This document shows, one piece after another, positions 1-11,726 of a DNA stretch of 33,000 nt; the stretch's first letter is position 1; the number at the start of each line of letters is the position of its first letter. The position numbers and the translations under genes were made by a program. The stretch comes from Isoptericola variabilis (GTDB taxonomy: Bacteria > Actinomycetota > Actinomycetes > Actinomycetales > Cellulomonadaceae): NCBI RefSeq assembly GCF_001750215.1, contig NZ_LWGM01000009.1:1-33000 (forward strand), in the 5' to 3' direction. Under the pieces are notes generated by a model. The model was not told the origin of the DNA, made no database searches, and saw only the letters and a list, made by a program, of their open reading frames with translations.

Positions 1-22
1 AACCCGGAGCATCGAACGCCTG

Positions 23-3000
23 ATGAAGCCTGACTCACCGCACTGGAAGGTGATGGGCCCGCCCGCGACGCCGGAGGAGGCGGCCGCGCTCGAGGCTCTG
101 CGCGAGGTGCTGCCCGACGACGGGCGCACGACCGCGTGGGTCAACCTGACGTTCATCGACGCCAACGGCCGCACCGGCGAGGTCGACGTCCTCCTGCTGA
201 CCCCAGTGGGCTTCTTCTGCGTCGAGCTCAAGGGCTGGCACGGGACGATCACCGGCACGTCCCAGCGCTGGTACCAGCCGGGCAAGACACACGAGAACCC
301 GTACCTGGTCACGGACCGCAAGGGTAAGCGCCTGGCCTCGCTGCTGAAGTCGTACGCCACCCCGGGCATGGCCAAGAACGTCCCGTTCGTGCGCCCGCTC
401 GTGGTGATGCACGGCCAGGACTCGACGTTCGCGGTCGACGACTCGGGCCGGGCCGGCGTGGTCAAGCTCGACGGGTACGCCGTCCACTCCAAGCCGCCGC
501 TGCAGCGGCTGAGCGAGTTCCTGGCCACGCCGCCGAGCAACCCGAAGGACAGCATCGACCCGCAGCGCGCCAAGCTGGTGCGGCACCTGTGCGACAAGGC
601 GGACTTCCGCCCGACACCGAAGACGCGCATGGTCGGCGACTACGCGGTCACCGAGTCGGACCCGATCGCGGAGGGCGTCGACTGGCAGGACATCGTGGTG
701 GCTCACCCGAGCCTGCCCAAGATCAGGCAGCGCCTGCGCCTGTACGACGTCGCCCCTAAGGCGTCGGCGGGGGAGCGCAAGCGCATCGAGCAGCTCGCGC
801 AGCGCGAGTACCAGCTCACGTACGGCATCAAGCACGAGGGCGTCGCCGTCCCGCAGCAGTTCCTCACCACCGACGACGGCCCGGCCCTCGTCTTCGGGTA
901 CGACGAGAACGAGCGCCCGCTGGACGCCTTCCTCGCCGACGCCGGCGCCACGCTGAGCCTCGAGGACCGCGTCTCCCTGGTGGAGCAGCTCGGCGAGATC
1001 CTCCGCTTCGCCCACCAGCGGCACCTGTACCACCGAGCGCTCTCCCCGGAGCGCGTCTGGGTCCGCCCGACCGCCGACGGCCCCCGCCTCGAGGTCCGTG
1101 ACTGGTACACCGCCCAAAAGGACCAGTCGACGGGCGCGACCACCCGGTGGACCGTCATCAGCGCCGGCGTGACCGACCTGTTCGACGTCGCCGCGACCAA
1201 GGACCTCGTCTGGCTCGCACCCGAGGCCCGCCAGTCCCTCACCGACGTGCCCGGCGCCCCGCTCGACGTCTTCGGGTTCGGCGCGCTGGCCTTCCTCGTC
1301 CTGACGGGCAAGCCGCCGGCGATGACGGTCGCGGGCGTCGAGACGGTGCAGGCCGAGGCAGGCCGGTTCGACCCGCGCCGCGTGTCCGGCTCGCTCCCGG
1401 ACGCGATCGCCGACGTCGTGGCCGAGGCCACCGCCGTTGTCGAGGCCGAGCGTCCCGCGTCCATCGAGGACGCCCTCGAGCTGTTCCGGATGGCGTGGGA
1501 CGAGGTGCGCCGGCCCGACGACGCCGCCCCGCCCGTCGAGGTCGCCGACCCGCTCGACGCCCAGAAGGGCGACGCCCTCAGCGACCGCTTCCTGGTCACC
1601 GCGCGCCGCGGCGAGGGCTCCTCGGGCGTGGCGCTCGCGGTGCAGGACGTCGACGCCGGGGACGAGAGGGAACTCATCCTCAAGGTCGCGCGGAACGACG
1701 CGGCTGGGCAGCGCCTGGACCTTGAGGCTGAGGTCCTCAGGGGCATCGACCACCCGCGCATCGTCCGCCTGCACGAGACCCTGAAGCTGGGCGGCCGCCA
1801 CGCCCTGCTCATGTCCGATGCGGGCAAGGAGACCCTCGCGACGAGGCTCGCCAAGGAGGGCCAGTCCACCCTGGAGCAGCTGCAGCGCTGGGGCACGGAC
1901 CTGCTCGAGGCCATGGCCTACCTGGTGGACGTCAAGGGCGTCTTTCACCGGGACATCAAGCCGGCCAACCTCGGCATTGCCCCCGACCCGGGATACCGCA
2001 AGCCACGCCTGACCCTGTTCGACTTCTCTCTGGCCCGCGAGCCGCTGGAGAACGTCAGCTCCGGCACGCCCGGCTACCTCGACCCGTACCTGGGCAAGGG
2101 ACGTCGGAACCGGTACGACCGCCCGGCGGAACTGTGGGCCGTCGCGGTGACGCTCTTCGAGATGGCCACGGGCGTGCTGCCGTGGTGGCCGAACGGTGCC
2201 AGTACGCCGGCGAAGCAGACCGAGCGCGCCGTCGTCGAGCCCACCTCCTTCGACCCGGCCGTCGCCGCGCCGTTGACGGAGTTCTTCCGGGCGGCGCTCG
2301 CCCCGGACCTCAAGGAGCGGTTCGGCAACGTCGAGGACATGCTGCACGCCTGGGGTGAGGCGTTCGCGAGCCTCGAGCTCGACACTGAGGCGCGCGAGCG
2401 CGACGACGCCCTCGCCGAGACGGCGACGCTGGAGACGCCGCTGGAGCAGTCGGGGCTCTCGGCCCAGGCGCTCTCGGCGCTGCGCCGCCTGCCTGGGGTG
2501 GTCACGGTCGGCGACGTGCTGGGTGTGCACCCGGTCAAGATCAACGGCATCCGCGGTCTGGGGGAGCGGTATCGCAAGGAGATCCAGTCCCGGATCGCGC
2601 TGTGGCGCAAGGCGCTGAGCGTGACGGAGGTCGAGGCCGGGCCGGAGGCCTCGCTCGGGGTCGAACGGGTGGTCTCGCGCCTCGTCGAGGCGCTGCCCGG
2701 AGGTGACCGGCCGGTCGCGCGCAGCGTCCTCGGCCTAGCCGACGGCGGTACCTGGCCGACGGCGGCCGAGGTGGCCGCAAGCTTTCAGACCACGCGCGAG
2801 CGGGTCACCAGCCTGCTCGACGACGCGGTCGGGACATGGTCGAAGGACCAGGCGTTCCTCGCCGCACGGGAGGAGCTGGTCGGCATCCTCGCGACGGCGG
2901 GCCGGGTGATGACGGTCCCCGAGGCCGTCGCCGCTCTGGCCGCCCTGCGCGGGTCGACGCTCGACGGCGAGGAGCGCATCGCTCACGGCACGGCCCTGGT

Positions 3001-4201
3001 CCGCGCGATCTACGAGCTCGACGTCCGCGACCCGGCGCCGTGCCTCGTGCTGCGCCGCCGCGTGGGTGCCAAGGCCGACCTGTTGGCCCTGACCGAGGAC
3101 GCCGGCACCGACGGCTCGGCCGAGACGTTCGCGCAGCCTGACCTGCTGACCGAGCTTGCCGCAGAACTCGGCGCCAAGGCCGACGAGCTCGTTGCTCCCG
3201 GCGGTGTGGTGGTCGCGACGACGGCGACCACCGCGCTGCGCGAGGTGGTCGACGACCTCGACCCGGCCGGACAGTGGCAGGCGAGCACGTCGCGCCTGCT
3301 GCGGCTCGCGGCCGCGGCGAGCCAGACCGCCGCCGTGTCCGGTTTCGAGGAGCTGTACCCCCGCGCGCTGCCGCTGAAGACGGCGCTGGAGCACGCGATG
3401 CGCGGCAAACCGGGCCGGGCGATCAGCGAGCTGGCCGTGCGCCGCACGGTCGGTGCGCGCTTTCCGCACCTGGTGCAGCCGCTGCCGAGCACGCCCGGAA
3501 AGCTCGACGCCCTGATGCGCGAGCTGTTTCCAGACCTGGTCAACCGCAACGGCGTCTACGAGCCCAAAAGCACCGCGCTCCTGTCCACCGGGACCCTGAC
3601 GGCCACCCAGTTCGCGCCGACGCCGGCCGACGAGGTCACCCGACGCCTCACCGAGTCGATCTCCCGGCACTCGGCGCTCACGCTGGCCGTCCCGCCCAAG
3701 CGGTACGTCGCGGTCGCCCGCACCCTGGCGCAGCGGTTTGGCGTCGAGGTCGTCGACGTCGCCACGCTGGTCGTAGAGGCCACGCGCGACCGGATCGCCG
3801 AGGCCGGCGGCCAGTGGGAGGGCGTGCTCGGCTACGACGCCCTCGAGCGAGACAGCAAGCAGTGGAAGGGCCTGGCGAACGTGGTCCAGCAGTCGGTGGA
3901 GCCGGTCTGGGAGCAGACGCTCTCGAGCGACCGCCCCCTGCTCCTGGTGAACGCGGGCCCGCTCGTGCGGTACGGCATGACGTCGCTGCTGGCGACACTG
4001 CTCGACACCGGCACCAGGCGGCCGGCCGCCCGCTGGCTGCTGGTTGCCCGGACCGGCGACGCCAAGGTGCCCCTGCTGGAGGGCCGCTCCGTGCCGCTGG
4101 GCCCGAGCGGCTGGATCGACCTGCCCCGCGACCTCGCGCTGCTCGCCGACGACGGCGCCCCTTCCCCCGCTGACACCCGTTCGACCGGAGACCGTGCATG
4201 A
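23..4201 (+). CDS. pglW: BREX-2 serine/threonine kinase PglW with N-terminal NERD domain
   Basis: Kinase component of BREX type 2 (Pgl); in that family it is thought to signal within the system by phosphorylation. The 1392-residue product opens with a NERD-like nuclease-related region (about 18-130; note EVDVLLL followed by VELKGWHG). A degenerate kinase fold follows (about 215-490), whose catalytic loop reads H337-R-A instead of HRD. A second kinase fold (about 520-800) looks competent: glycine-rich loop GEGSSG 530-535, K554, HRDIKPANL from H642, and DFS (667-669) in place of DFG. The remaining ~570 residues include an HhH-like stretch (about 825-875). The ATG at 23 overlaps a TGA at 21-23 in another frame, so an upstream gene may end there. 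The frame stays open to the window edge, so an earlier start cannot be excluded. Its stop overlaps pglX by 4 bp (ATGA). Confidence 0.93.
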   Translation: MKPDSPHWKVMGPPATPEEAAALEALREVLPDDGRTTAWVNLTFIDANGRTGEVDVLLLTPVGFFCVELKGWHGTITGTSQRWYQPGKTHENPYLVTDRKGKRLASLLKSYATPGMAKNVPFVRPLVVMHGQDSTFAVDDSGRAGVVKLDGYAVHSKPPLQRLSEFLATPPSNPKDSIDPQRAKLVRHLCDKADFRPTPKTRMVGDYAVTESDPIAEGVDWQDIVVAHPSLPKIRQRLRLYDVAPKASAGERKRIEQLAQREYQLTYGIKHEGVAVPQQFLTTDDGPALVFGYDENERPLDAFLADAGATLSLEDRVSLVEQLGEILRFAHQRHLYHRALSPERVWVRPTADGPRLEVRDWYTAQKDQSTGATTRWTVISAGVTDLFDVAATKDLVWLAPEARQSLTDVPGAPLDVFGFGALAFLVLTGKPPAMTVAGVETVQAEAGRFDPRRVSGSLPDAIADVVAEATAVVEAERPASIEDALELFRMAWDEVRRPDDAAPPVEVADPLDAQKGDALSDRFLVTARRGEGSSGVALAVQDVDAGDERELILKVARNDAAGQRLDLEAEVLRGIDHPRIVRLHETLKLGGRHALLMSDAGKETLATRLAKEGQSTLEQLQRWGTDLLEAMAYLVDVKGVFHRDIKPANLGIAPDPGYRKPRLTLFDFSLAREPLENVSSGTPGYLDPYLGKGRRNRYDRPAELWAVAVTLFEMATGVLPWWPNGASTPAKQTERAVVEPTSFDPAVAAPLTEFFRAALAPDLKERFGNVEDMLHAWGEAFASLELDTEARERDDALAETATLETPLEQSGLSAQALSALRRLPGVVTVGDVLGVHPVKINGIRGLGERYRKEIQSRIALWRKALSVTEVEAGPEASLGVERVVSRLVEALPGGDRPVARSVLGLADGGTWPTAAEVAASFQTTRERVTSLLDDAVGTWSKDQAFLAAREELVGILATAGRVMTVPEAVAALAALRGSTLDGEERIAHGTALVRAIYELDVRDPAPCLVLRRRVGAKADLLALTEDAGTDGSAETFAQPDLLTELAAELGAKADELVAPGGVVVATTATTALREVVDDLDPAGQWQASTSRLLRLAAAASQTAAVSGFEELYPRALPLKTALEHAMRGKPGRAISELAVRRTVGARFPHLVQPLPSTPGKLDALMRELFPDLVNRNGVYEPKSTALLSTGTLTATQFAPTPADEVTRRLTESISRHSALTLAVPPKRYVAVARTLAQRFGVEVVDVATLVVEATRDRIAEAGGQWEGVLGYDALERDSKQWKGLANVVQQSVEPVWEQTLSSDRPLLLVNAGPLVRYGMTSLLATLLDTGTRRPAARWLLVARTGDAKVPLLEGRSVPLGPSGWIDLPRDLALLADDGAPSPADTRSTGDRA

Positions 4202-7200
4202 TCGACTCGTCCGCCCTGCTGACCGACCTCAAGGCACAGCTCAAGCTGCTGCAGGCCGACCTCAAGGAGCGCGCCGACGACCCCACGACCACGTGGGGCG
4301 CCCGCCTGCAGCAGGAGCACGCCGAGGCGCTGCGTCGCGAACGCACCGGCCTGACCTGGACGGCCTGGCGCGACAACGAAGTGGACCAGGCCGCGGTCGC
4401 CTGGATCGTCGCGACGACGTTCGTCCGGTTCTGCGAGGACAACGACCTCCTCGCCGGCGCCACCCTCGACGGGCTCCCCACGCCGATCGGGTGGCTCGCC
4501 GGCCCCGGCGACCGCACCCAGCGCGCCGTCGAGAACCAGGACGCCTACTTCCGCGACCACCCCACCCACAACAGCCGCGACTGGCTCCAGCAGGCGTTCC
4601 GCGTCCTGGCCGCCCAGCCCGCCGGCGCCGCTCTGGTCGACCGGAAGCACAACCCGGTCTGGACCGCCGAGATCAGCGCCGACGCCGCCAAGAATTTCGT
4701 GGCGTTCTGGCGCCGTGCCGACGCCGACGGCGCCCTCGTGCACGACTTCACCGACCCGGAGCTGGACACCCGGTTCCTCGGCGACCTGTACCAGGACCTG
4801 TCTGAGCACGCGAAGAAGACCTACGCGCTGCTGCAGACGCCGGAGTTCGTGGAGCAGTTCATCCTGGACCGGACGCTGACGCCGGCGATCGCGGAGTTCG
4901 GTATCGAGGGGCTCAAGCTCATTGATCCCACATGCGGTTCGGGGCACTTCCTCCTCGGAGCGTTCGAGCGGCTCAACGCCAAGTGGGCGGCGCAGTCGCC
5001 GGGCATGGACCCCAAGCAGCGCGTCCGCAAGGCGATGGACTCGATCCACGGGGTCGACCTCAATCCCTTCGCCGTGGCCATCTCCCGCTTCCGCCTCACC
5101 GTCGCCGGCATCCGGGCCGCCGGCGAGAAGTCGCTCGTCGGCGTCCCCGCGCTCGGGTTCCACCTCGCCATCGGCGACTCGCTCCTCGGCGAGCAGGGCG
5201 GCGCCGGTGACCGTCTGTTCGACGACGGTACGCTCGACCTCGGCATCGACAACACCCTCGACGCATCGGTGGTTGAGTCCGTCGAAACCACCTACACGTA
5301 CGACACCGAAGACATCGGCGAGTACCTCGGCATCCTCAAGCCCGGCCAGTACCACGTGGTCGTCGGGAACCCGCCGTACATCACGGTCAAGGACAAGGTT
5401 CTCAACCAGATCTACCGGAAGGCCTACTCCACGGCGGCGGGAAAGTACGCCCTCTCGGTCCCCTTCATGGAGCTCTTCTTCCGCCTCGCGATCCGTGGGG
5501 AGGCGGGGCGCGGCGCCGGCTACGTCGGGCAGATCACGTCCAACTCGTTCATGAAGCGTGAGTTCGGCAAGAAGGTCATCGAGGAGCTGTTCGCCGGGCA
5601 CCACATCGACAACCCCGTCGACCTGACCCACGTCATCGATACGTCGGGGGCCTACATCCCCGGCCACGGCACGCCCACCGTCATCCTCGTCGGACGCCGG
5701 AGGCGGCCCGTCGCCAAGGACGTGCGGGCTGTGCTCGGCGTCCGCGGGGAGCCCGGGCAGCCGGCGGAACCGTCGAAGGGGCTCGTGTGGACAGAGATCG
5801 TCGAACAGACTGACAACCCCGGGTTTGACGGCACATTCGTCAGCGTCGCTGACCTTGCCCGCGAGACGCTCGCGACGTTCCCGTGGTCATTGAGTGGTGG
5901 TGGCGCGGGTGCCGTAATGGACGCCCTTAGCGATGCGGGCGAATGTCTTCTCGGGGACGTCGTGGAGTCGACCGGATTCGCTGCGATCACTGGGGATGAC
6001 GAGGTGTTCGTTCGACGGGTTCGCACGGCCGCCGCGCGCCAAGACTCGGTTCCGATGCGGCGGTTCGTCGAGGGCGACACGGTCCGCGACTTCGAGATTC
6101 GTGGTGAGGATCTGGCAATCTTCCCGTACCCCACGGATGAGGCCCAGAGGGCGGAAAGGATATTCTGGCCGTTTCGTACTGTCCTTCGCAACGGCTTGGC
6201 ATTTGGCAAGACCCGCGAAGGCAAGGGGATGTGGTGGGGGGAATACATCCTCCCGAACTGGCCGAGGCTTCGAGCCAAGATGCTCATCGCGTTCGCGTTT
6301 GTGGCGACGCACAACCACTTCGTTCTCGACCGGGGCGGGAAGGTGTTCAACCGTTCGGCGCCGGTGATCAAGCTGCCGGAGGGGGCGACGGAGGAGCAGC
6401 ACCTGGAGCTGCTCGGGGTGCTCAACTCCTCGACGGCGTGCTTCTGGCTCAAGCAGGTCAGCCACAACAAGGGCAACGGCGGCATCGGCGGCGGCATCGG
6501 TGACGAGGACTGGGAGCCTCGTTACGAGTTCACCGGGACCAAACTTCAGGACTTCCCTCTACCTGCGGTGCTGCCTGGTCGTAGAGGAGCCCTGCTAGAC
6601 CGTTTGGCGCGCGACTTCGGCGCTGTGGCCCCGGCAGCGGTCGTAAAGTCTTGGCTGTCCGGTCAGCCTGGGCGCGATCTTTCCGACGTGCTCAAGTCGG
6701 CCGAGCGTGACTGGATGGACGTGCGGCAGCGATTGGTGTTCGAGCAGGAAGAGCTCGACTGGGAGACGTACTCGCTTTATGGCTTGCTTGAGGGAGATCT
6801 AACGTACAGCGGGGACGCGATCGACCAGATCGATCTGGGGCAGCGCGCGTTTGAGATCCGTCTCGCACGCCGTGTTCTTGCCGGTGAGGAGATCACTGCG
6901 TGGTTCGACCGACACGGGTCGACCCCGATCACCGAGTTCCCGGCTGAGTGGCCCGACGACTACCGCGAACTAGTTGAGCGCCGGCTCGCGGTCATGGAGG
7001 CAGACCGGAACTTGCGCCTCCTCGAGCGACCAGAGTTCAAGCGTCGGTGGAACATCACGCCCTGGGAGCGCCAACTCGAGGAGGCGCTCCAACACGCGAT
7101 TCTCGACCAACTCGAACGTTCGGACCTCTGGATGGACTTTCAGGGACCGACGCCCCGATCCGTAGGGCAACTCGCCGACCTGCTACGAAACGACCAAAGG

Positions 7201-7830
7201 CTTCACGCGCTCACGCAGGCGCTGACCGGTTCTGCCGAGCCTGATTTCGCGTCGGTGATCACGTCGCTGGTGGGCGGCGCTGCTGTTCCGTACTTGGCTG
7301 CCTACCGGTACAGCGCCAGTGGAGTCGAGAAGTACCACGAGTGGCAGCGCGTCTGGGATCTTCAGCGTCGGGAGGACGCGGGCGAGAAGGTCACGATCCC
7401 CGTTCCGCCGAAGTACAACGACAAGGACTTCGCCAAGAAGGAGTACTGGCAGCAGCGCGGCAAGCTCGACGTGCCCAAGGAGCGGTTCATCCTCTACCCG
7501 GGTGTGGGGCGTGAGGGCGACGCGACCCCGGTGCTGGGCTGGGCGGGGTGGAACCCCCGCGACCAGGCCATTGCGCTGGTACGCGAGGTGATGAGCCAGC
7601 AGGAGCTCGGCGTACCGGACGAGGCGCTTGTCCCGCTGGTCGCGGGGCTCGTCGAGCTCGAGCCGTGGCTGCATCAGTGGCACACCGAGATCGAGCCGGA
7701 GTTCGGCACGAGCGCCGCCCAGGCGGTCACCGGCCAGATCGACCAGCTGCTCGCCCGCCTGCAGAAGACCCGAGCGGACGTCGACGCCTGGCGCCCGCCC
7801 GCCGCCGCCCGCGGCCGCCGTCGGGCGTAG
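4198..7830 (+). CDS. pglX: BREX-2 adenine-specific DNA methyltransferase PglX
   Basis: Predicted N6-adenine methyltransferase that marks host DNA at the BREX recognition site and is required for self/non-self discrimination. The 1210-residue product has a helical N-terminal part (1-220). It then has the AdoMet-binding motif DPTCGSGHF (D243-F251) and the catalytic NPPY (N391-Y394), the pattern of N6-adenine enzymes. A long C-terminal half (about 430-1200) should carry target recognition. The start overlaps the pglW stop (ATGA), implying translational coupling. Codon use is uneven: the gene is strongly GC3-biased except for two blocks, roughly 5870-6335 and 6540-7320, where A/T-ending codons are common. 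Those blocks lie in the presumed specificity region and suggest recombinational replacement. Length and neighbours fit BREX-2 PglX rather than a stand-alone type IIG enzyme. Confidence 0.94.
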   Translation: MIDSSALLTDLKAQLKLLQADLKERADDPTTTWGARLQQEHAEALRRERTGLTWTAWRDNEVDQAAVAWIVATTFVRFCEDNDLLAGATLDGLPTPIGWLAGPGDRTQRAVENQDAYFRDHPTHNSRDWLQQAFRVLAAQPAGAALVDRKHNPVWTAEISADAAKNFVAFWRRADADGALVHDFTDPELDTRFLGDLYQDLSEHAKKTYALLQTPEFVEQFILDRTLTPAIAEFGIEGLKLIDPTCGSGHFLLGAFERLNAKWAAQSPGMDPKQRVRKAMDSIHGVDLNPFAVAISRFRLTVAGIRAAGEKSLVGVPALGFHLAIGDSLLGEQGGAGDRLFDDGTLDLGIDNTLDASVVESVETTYTYDTEDIGEYLGILKPGQYHVVVGNPPYITVKDKVLNQIYRKAYSTAAGKYALSVPFMELFFRLAIRGEAGRGAGYVGQITSNSFMKREFGKKVIEELFAGHHIDNPVDLTHVIDTSGAYIPGHGTPTVILVGRRRRPVAKDVRAVLGVRGEPGQPAEPSKGLVWTEIVEQTDNPGFDGTFVSVADLARETLATFPWSLSGGGAGAVMDALSDAGECLLGDVVESTGFAAITGDDEVFVRRVRTAAARQDSVPMRRFVEGDTVRDFEIRGEDLAIFPYPTDEAQRAERIFWPFRTVLRNGLAFGKTREGKGMWWGEYILPNWPRLRAKMLIAFAFVATHNHFVLDRGGKVFNRSAPVIKLPEGATEEQHLELLGVLNSSTACFWLKQVSHNKGNGGIGGGIGDEDWEPRYEFTGTKLQDFPLPAVLPGRRGALLDRLARDFGAVAPAAVVKSWLSGQPGRDLSDVLKSAERDWMDVRQRLVFEQEELDWETYSLYGLLEGDLTYSGDAIDQIDLGQRAFEIRLARRVLAGEEITAWFDRHGSTPITEFPAEWPDDYRELVERRLAVMEADRNLRLLERPEFKRRWNITPWERQLEEALQHAILDQLERSDLWMDFQGPTPRSVGQLADLLRNDQRLHALTQALTGSAEPDFASVITSLVGGAAVPYLAAYRYSASGVEKYHEWQRVWDLQRREDAGEKVTIPVPPKYNDKDFAKKEYWQQRGKLDVPKERFILYPGVGREGDATPVLGWAGWNPRDQAIALVREVMSQQELGVPDEALVPLVAGLVELEPWLHQWHTEIEPEFGTSAAQAVTGQIDQLLARLQKTRADVDAWRPPAAARGRRRA

Positions 7831-7886
7831 CGCCACCCGTCCTCACCTCCTTGCGATTACGAGAACGAACGGAAACAGTCGCACCC

Positions 7887-10800
7887 ATGAGCATTCCCAC
7901 CGCCGGCTCGCTGGCGATGATGCTGCGGGACGCCATCCGCGTGCCCGAGTCCGTCCACGACGACGACTTCGTCATGCGGATCCACGAGGGCGTGCCCGCC
8001 GCCGAGCGGACCCTCAAGGACTACGTCGTCACGGAGAAGATCGCCGAGGCGGTCGACGAGGGGTTGACGCTCGTCAAGTCCGCGATGACCCGCGGCAACG
8101 CCAAGGGTGCGTTCATCCACGGCTCGTTCGGTGCCGGAAAGTCGCACTACATGGCCGTGATGCACCTGCTGCTCACCGGCAACGCCCAGGCGCGCGCCCT
8201 GGATGGGCTGCAGCCCGTCGTGGGCAAGCACGCCGAGCTGCTCGGCCGCCGATTCCTGGCCGTCGACTACCACCTCATCGGCGCCGAGTCGTTCGAGAGC
8301 GCCCTGTTCCAGGGCTACCTCACCACCGTCGCCACAAAGCACCCGGACGCCGCCCCGCCGGTGCTGCACCAGAGCGACCTGCTCTTCCGCGACGCGCAGA
8401 GCCTGCGGCAGAAGATGGGCGACGAGGCGTTCTTCGCCCAGTTCGCCGCCGATGTCGACCCGGTCTTCGGGACGTTGAGCGAGGGCGGGCTCACCGCGGC
8501 CGAGCTCGACGCGGCAACCCACGGGACTGCGAGCGAGCGGGACCGCCAGAAGGTGGCCGGCCAGCTCGTCGAGACGTACTTCCACGGCTACACCTCCACG
8601 GCCAGGTGGCTGCCCATCGACCAAGGGCTGCGCGTCGTGACCGAGCACGCCAAGGGACTTGGGTACGACGGGCTGATCCTGTTCCTCGACGAGCTCGTGC
8701 TCTGGCTCGCCAACCACCTGCGCGACTCCGCGTTCATCCAGAACGAGACGTCCAAGGTGGCCAAGCTGGTCGAGACCGGCTCTGGCAGCCTCGCGCTGCC
8801 GATGGTGTCGTTCGTCGCCCGCCAGCGCGCGCTCAAGGACTTCCTCGGCGGCGGCACCGTGGGCGCCGAGCAGGTCGCGCTCGAGGACTCCTTCCAGTGG
8901 TGGGAGGACCGGTTCGACAAGATCACCCTCGCCGCGGCCGACCTCCCGGAGATCGTCAACAAGCGCCTGCTCACGCCCACCTCGAACGAGGGCAAGGCCG
9001 CGCTCGCCTCCGCCGTCGCGCGGGTGCGGGCCAACCCCACGGACTGGAAGCACCTGCTCACCGACGAGGCCGGATCCAGCGCCGTCGACTTCGAGAAGGT
9101 GTACCCGTTCTCGCCCGCGCTCGTGGACGCGATGGTCGCCCTCTCGGCGATCATGCAGCGCGAGCGCACCGCCCTGAAGATCATGAGCGAGCTGCTCTAC
9201 CGGGGCCGGGACGAACTCACCGTCGGCGACGTGATCCCGGTTGGCGACCTGTTCGACGTCGTCGTGCTTGGAGACGCCAAGCCGCTCACCGACGACATGG
9301 TCAAGGTCTTCGACGCGGCCGCTTCCTTCTACCGCGGCAAGATGCGCCCGTTCCTGCTGGAGAAGCACCGCCTCACCGACGCCGAGGCGCGGGCCGTTGA
9401 CCGCAACCACGCCTTCCGGCGCGAGGACCGGCTCGCCAAGACGCTCCTGGTCGCGGCGATCGCGCCCGGCGCGACGTCGCTCAAGGACCTCACCGCGTCC
9501 AAGCTCGCGGCGCTCAACTTCGGGTCGGTCGTCTCGATGTTCGGCGGAAACGTCGCCGGGCCCGTGGTGACACTCGCGACCGAGTGGCAGAGCAAGTTCT
9601 CCGAGATCACCGTGGGCTCCACCGCCGACCCGGTCATCTCGCTGCAGCTCACCGGCGTGGACTTTGACGCGATCCTCGCGCACGTCCAGACCGAGGACAC
9701 CCACGCCAACCGGCGCAAGCTCATCCGTGACACCCTCGTGGCCGAGCTGGGCGCCACCGCGACCGGCTCGTACGCCGGGGAGTACACGCTCGACCACGTG
9801 TGGCGCGGGCAGAAGCGCGTCGTCGACGTCGTCTTCGGTAACGTCCGCGACCGTTCCGCGATGCCGGTCGAGACCCTGCGCGCGTCCGACGGGCGGTGGA
9901 AGCTCGTCGTCGACTTCCCCTTCGACGACGACCAGACGCACGGCCCGTCCGACGATGTCGAGCGGCTCTACACGCTCAAGCAGGAAGGCACCGTCACCGA
10001 CACGGTTACCTGGGTGCCGCACTTCCTGTCCGCCCAACGTATGGACGACGTGGGCAAGCTCGTCCAGCTCGAGTACCTGCTCACCGGCGACCGGTTCGAC
10101 CAGAACGCGGCCGGGCTGCCCGTGAACGAGCGGGAGCCCGCCCGCCGGCTGCTGACCAGCCAGCGTGACTCGCTGCGGTCACAGCTCCGGGCGCTGCTGC
10201 GTCAGGCCTACGGCGTCGACGCGCGCAACGAGGAGAACCTCGGGCAGTTCGTCACCGGCACCAACTTCGTCACGCTCGCCGAGGGATACACGCCCACGCA
10301 GCCGTCCGCGGCGACGCTGCGCGACGCCGTCGTGACCGTGCTGGGCGGGGCGCTCAGCGCGCGCTTCCCCAAGCACCCCGAGATCGAGCGCGGCGCTGAG
10401 GAGGTCAGGCGGGCTGAGCTGAACGCCGTGCTGGACCTCGCCCGCCGGGCGGTCGACGCCGGCGGCGCTCTGCGTGACCTCGACCGGGCCACCGCCACGC
10501 GGGTGCGGCGGGTCGCCAACGGCTTCGGGGTGGGCGAGCTGCGCGAGACGACGTACGCCCTGGACGCCCAGCACTTCGCCTGGCACGACGACTTCACGCG
10601 CGCCGCGGGCCGCAACGACGTCACCGTCGGCACGCTGCGCGGCGCACTCGCTGACCGCGGCATGACGAACGACATCCTCGACCTCCTCGTGCTGGCGTGG
10701 GCGAAGTACACCGACCGCGAGTGGTACCGGGCTGGTGCCCGGACGCCCGAACCGGGCATCGGCGGGCTCACCCCGGACATGGTGCTGCGCGAGCCGGTGC

Positions 10801-11726
10801 TGCCGTCGCAGCACGAGTGGGACCTCGCGCTCGCGCGAGCCAAGGCGCTCTTCGGCGCGGGGACCAACGAGTTTCACCTGTCCTCGGCGGCGGTGCAACG
10901 TGTGAGCGACGCCATCGGGGTGAAGGTGCAGGGCGCGGTGTACTCGACCGTCGATGCGGTTAAGGCCCTGGAGGAGCACCGTGACGTCCTCGGCCTCGAC
11001 GAGCTGGCCCCGCGCTGGCAGACCGTCCAGCGGGGACGTGACCTGGTGGAGCTGTTGGCCCGGGCGCAGTCACCCGTCGAGCGGATCGAGGCGCTCGCCC
11101 AGTTCGACCTGCCCGACGAGCCGCAGGCCATCGCCCGGTCGATCACGGCCTCGGGCGAGGTCGCCGCAGCGCTGAAAGGGGCCAACTGGGGGCTGATCGA
11201 CAAGCTCGCCGTGCTGCCGGGCGAGCGAGCCGCACGGGCGCTGGCCGAGCTCCGCGACGCCGCACGGCAGGCGGAGCTGCACTCGCCGCTCAAGCCCGCG
11301 CTCGAGAGGGCGACGAGCGAGGCGACCGAGGCGCTGCTCGAGGACCCCGACGAGGTCGAGCGCCGGCGTCTCGAGGAGGAGGAGCGCCGGCGTCGTGAGA
11401 AGGCAGAGCAAGAGCGGCGCGATGAAGAAGCACGCCTGGCCGCTGCGAAGCAGGCCGAGCGCGAGGCCGAACTGCGGCGTCGGCAAGAAGAGCTCGACCG
11501 CCAGGCGCGCGAGCAGGCGGATCGCCAGCGCGAGATCGAGGCCAGGCTGGCGGAGATCAACCGCATCAAGCTTGAGCAGGAGGCCGAGGAGCGCAAGCGG
11601 CTCGCCGGCAAGACCACGGCCGTGACCAAGGTCGTCGACGTGCAAGCGGTCGCGCAGGAGATCACCGAGCAGCTCGCCAACCCCGTCGAGGGCAAGCAGC
11701 TCCGGGTGAGCTGGAGGTGGGAGTGA
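7887..11726 (+). CDS. pglY: BREX-2 P-loop ATPase PglY
   Basis: Large ATPase of BREX type 2, the functional counterpart of BrxC in other BREX types. The frame is open from 7548, but the ATG at 7887 is chosen because it lies just after pglX ends (56-bp gap) and gives a typical N-terminus (MSIPTAGSL). The product is 1279 residues. Walker A is GSFGAGKS (79-86). A Walker B-like LFLDE ends at D268-E269 and is followed by LVLWLAN. Residues about 1155-1241 form an extremely charged Glu/Arg-rich stretch predicted to be a continuous coiled coil, probably for oligomerisation or partner contact. The last ~40 residues are compact again. The stop overlaps the pglZ start (GTGA). Confidence 0.92.
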   Translation: MSIPTAGSLAMMLRDAIRVPESVHDDDFVMRIHEGVPAAERTLKDYVVTEKIAEAVDEGLTLVKSAMTRGNAKGAFIHGSFGAGKSHYMAVMHLLLTGNAQARALDGLQPVVGKHAELLGRRFLAVDYHLIGAESFESALFQGYLTTVATKHPDAAPPVLHQSDLLFRDAQSLRQKMGDEAFFAQFAADVDPVFGTLSEGGLTAAELDAATHGTASERDRQKVAGQLVETYFHGYTSTARWLPIDQGLRVVTEHAKGLGYDGLILFLDELVLWLANHLRDSAFIQNETSKVAKLVETGSGSLALPMVSFVARQRALKDFLGGGTVGAEQVALEDSFQWWEDRFDKITLAAADLPEIVNKRLLTPTSNEGKAALASAVARVRANPTDWKHLLTDEAGSSAVDFEKVYPFSPALVDAMVALSAIMQRERTALKIMSELLYRGRDELTVGDVIPVGDLFDVVVLGDAKPLTDDMVKVFDAAASFYRGKMRPFLLEKHRLTDAEARAVDRNHAFRREDRLAKTLLVAAIAPGATSLKDLTASKLAALNFGSVVSMFGGNVAGPVVTLATEWQSKFSEITVGSTADPVISLQLTGVDFDAILAHVQTEDTHANRRKLIRDTLVAELGATATGSYAGEYTLDHVWRGQKRVVDVVFGNVRDRSAMPVETLRASDGRWKLVVDFPFDDDQTHGPSDDVERLYTLKQEGTVTDTVTWVPHFLSAQRMDDVGKLVQLEYLLTGDRFDQNAAGLPVNEREPARRLLTSQRDSLRSQLRALLRQAYGVDARNEENLGQFVTGTNFVTLAEGYTPTQPSAATLRDAVVTVLGGALSARFPKHPEIERGAEEVRRAELNAVLDLARRAVDAGGALRDLDRATATRVRRVANGFGVGELRETTYALDAQHFAWHDDFTRAAGRNDVTVGTLRGALADRGMTNDILDLLVLAWAKYTDREWYRAGARTPEPGIGGLTPDMVLREPVLPSQHEWDLALARAKALFGAGTNEFHLSSAAVQRVSDAIGVKVQGAVYSTVDAVKALEEHRDVLGLDELAPRWQTVQRGRDLVELLARAQSPVERIEALAQFDLPDEPQAIARSITASGEVAAALKGANWGLIDKLAVLPGERAARALAELRDAARQAELHSPLKPALERATSEATEALLEDPDEVERRRLEEEERRRREKAEQERRDEEARLAAAKQAEREAELRRRQEELDRQAREQADRQREIEARLAEINRIKLEQEAEERKRLAGKTTAVTKVVDVQAVAQEITEQLANPVEGKQLRVSWRWE

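Noticed and set aside
35-2530. Long open frame (about 830 codons) on the minus strand opposite pglW
   Set aside because: Shadow of strong GC3 bias: its product is Arg/Gly/Val-rich low-complexity sequence with no domain, while the plus strand encodes clear kinase motifs.
6236-6241. Run of six G in pglX, considered as a phase-variation tract like that reported for Streptomyces coelicolor pglX
   Set aside because: Six G is short for slippage and unremarkable in DNA this GC-rich; the frame is intact. Only population sequencing could revive the idea.
7548-7886. Upstream extension of pglY by 113 codons
   Set aside because: It overlaps the pglX C-terminus, gives Arg/Ala-rich sequence, and the conserved PglY N-terminus begins at the ATG at 7887.
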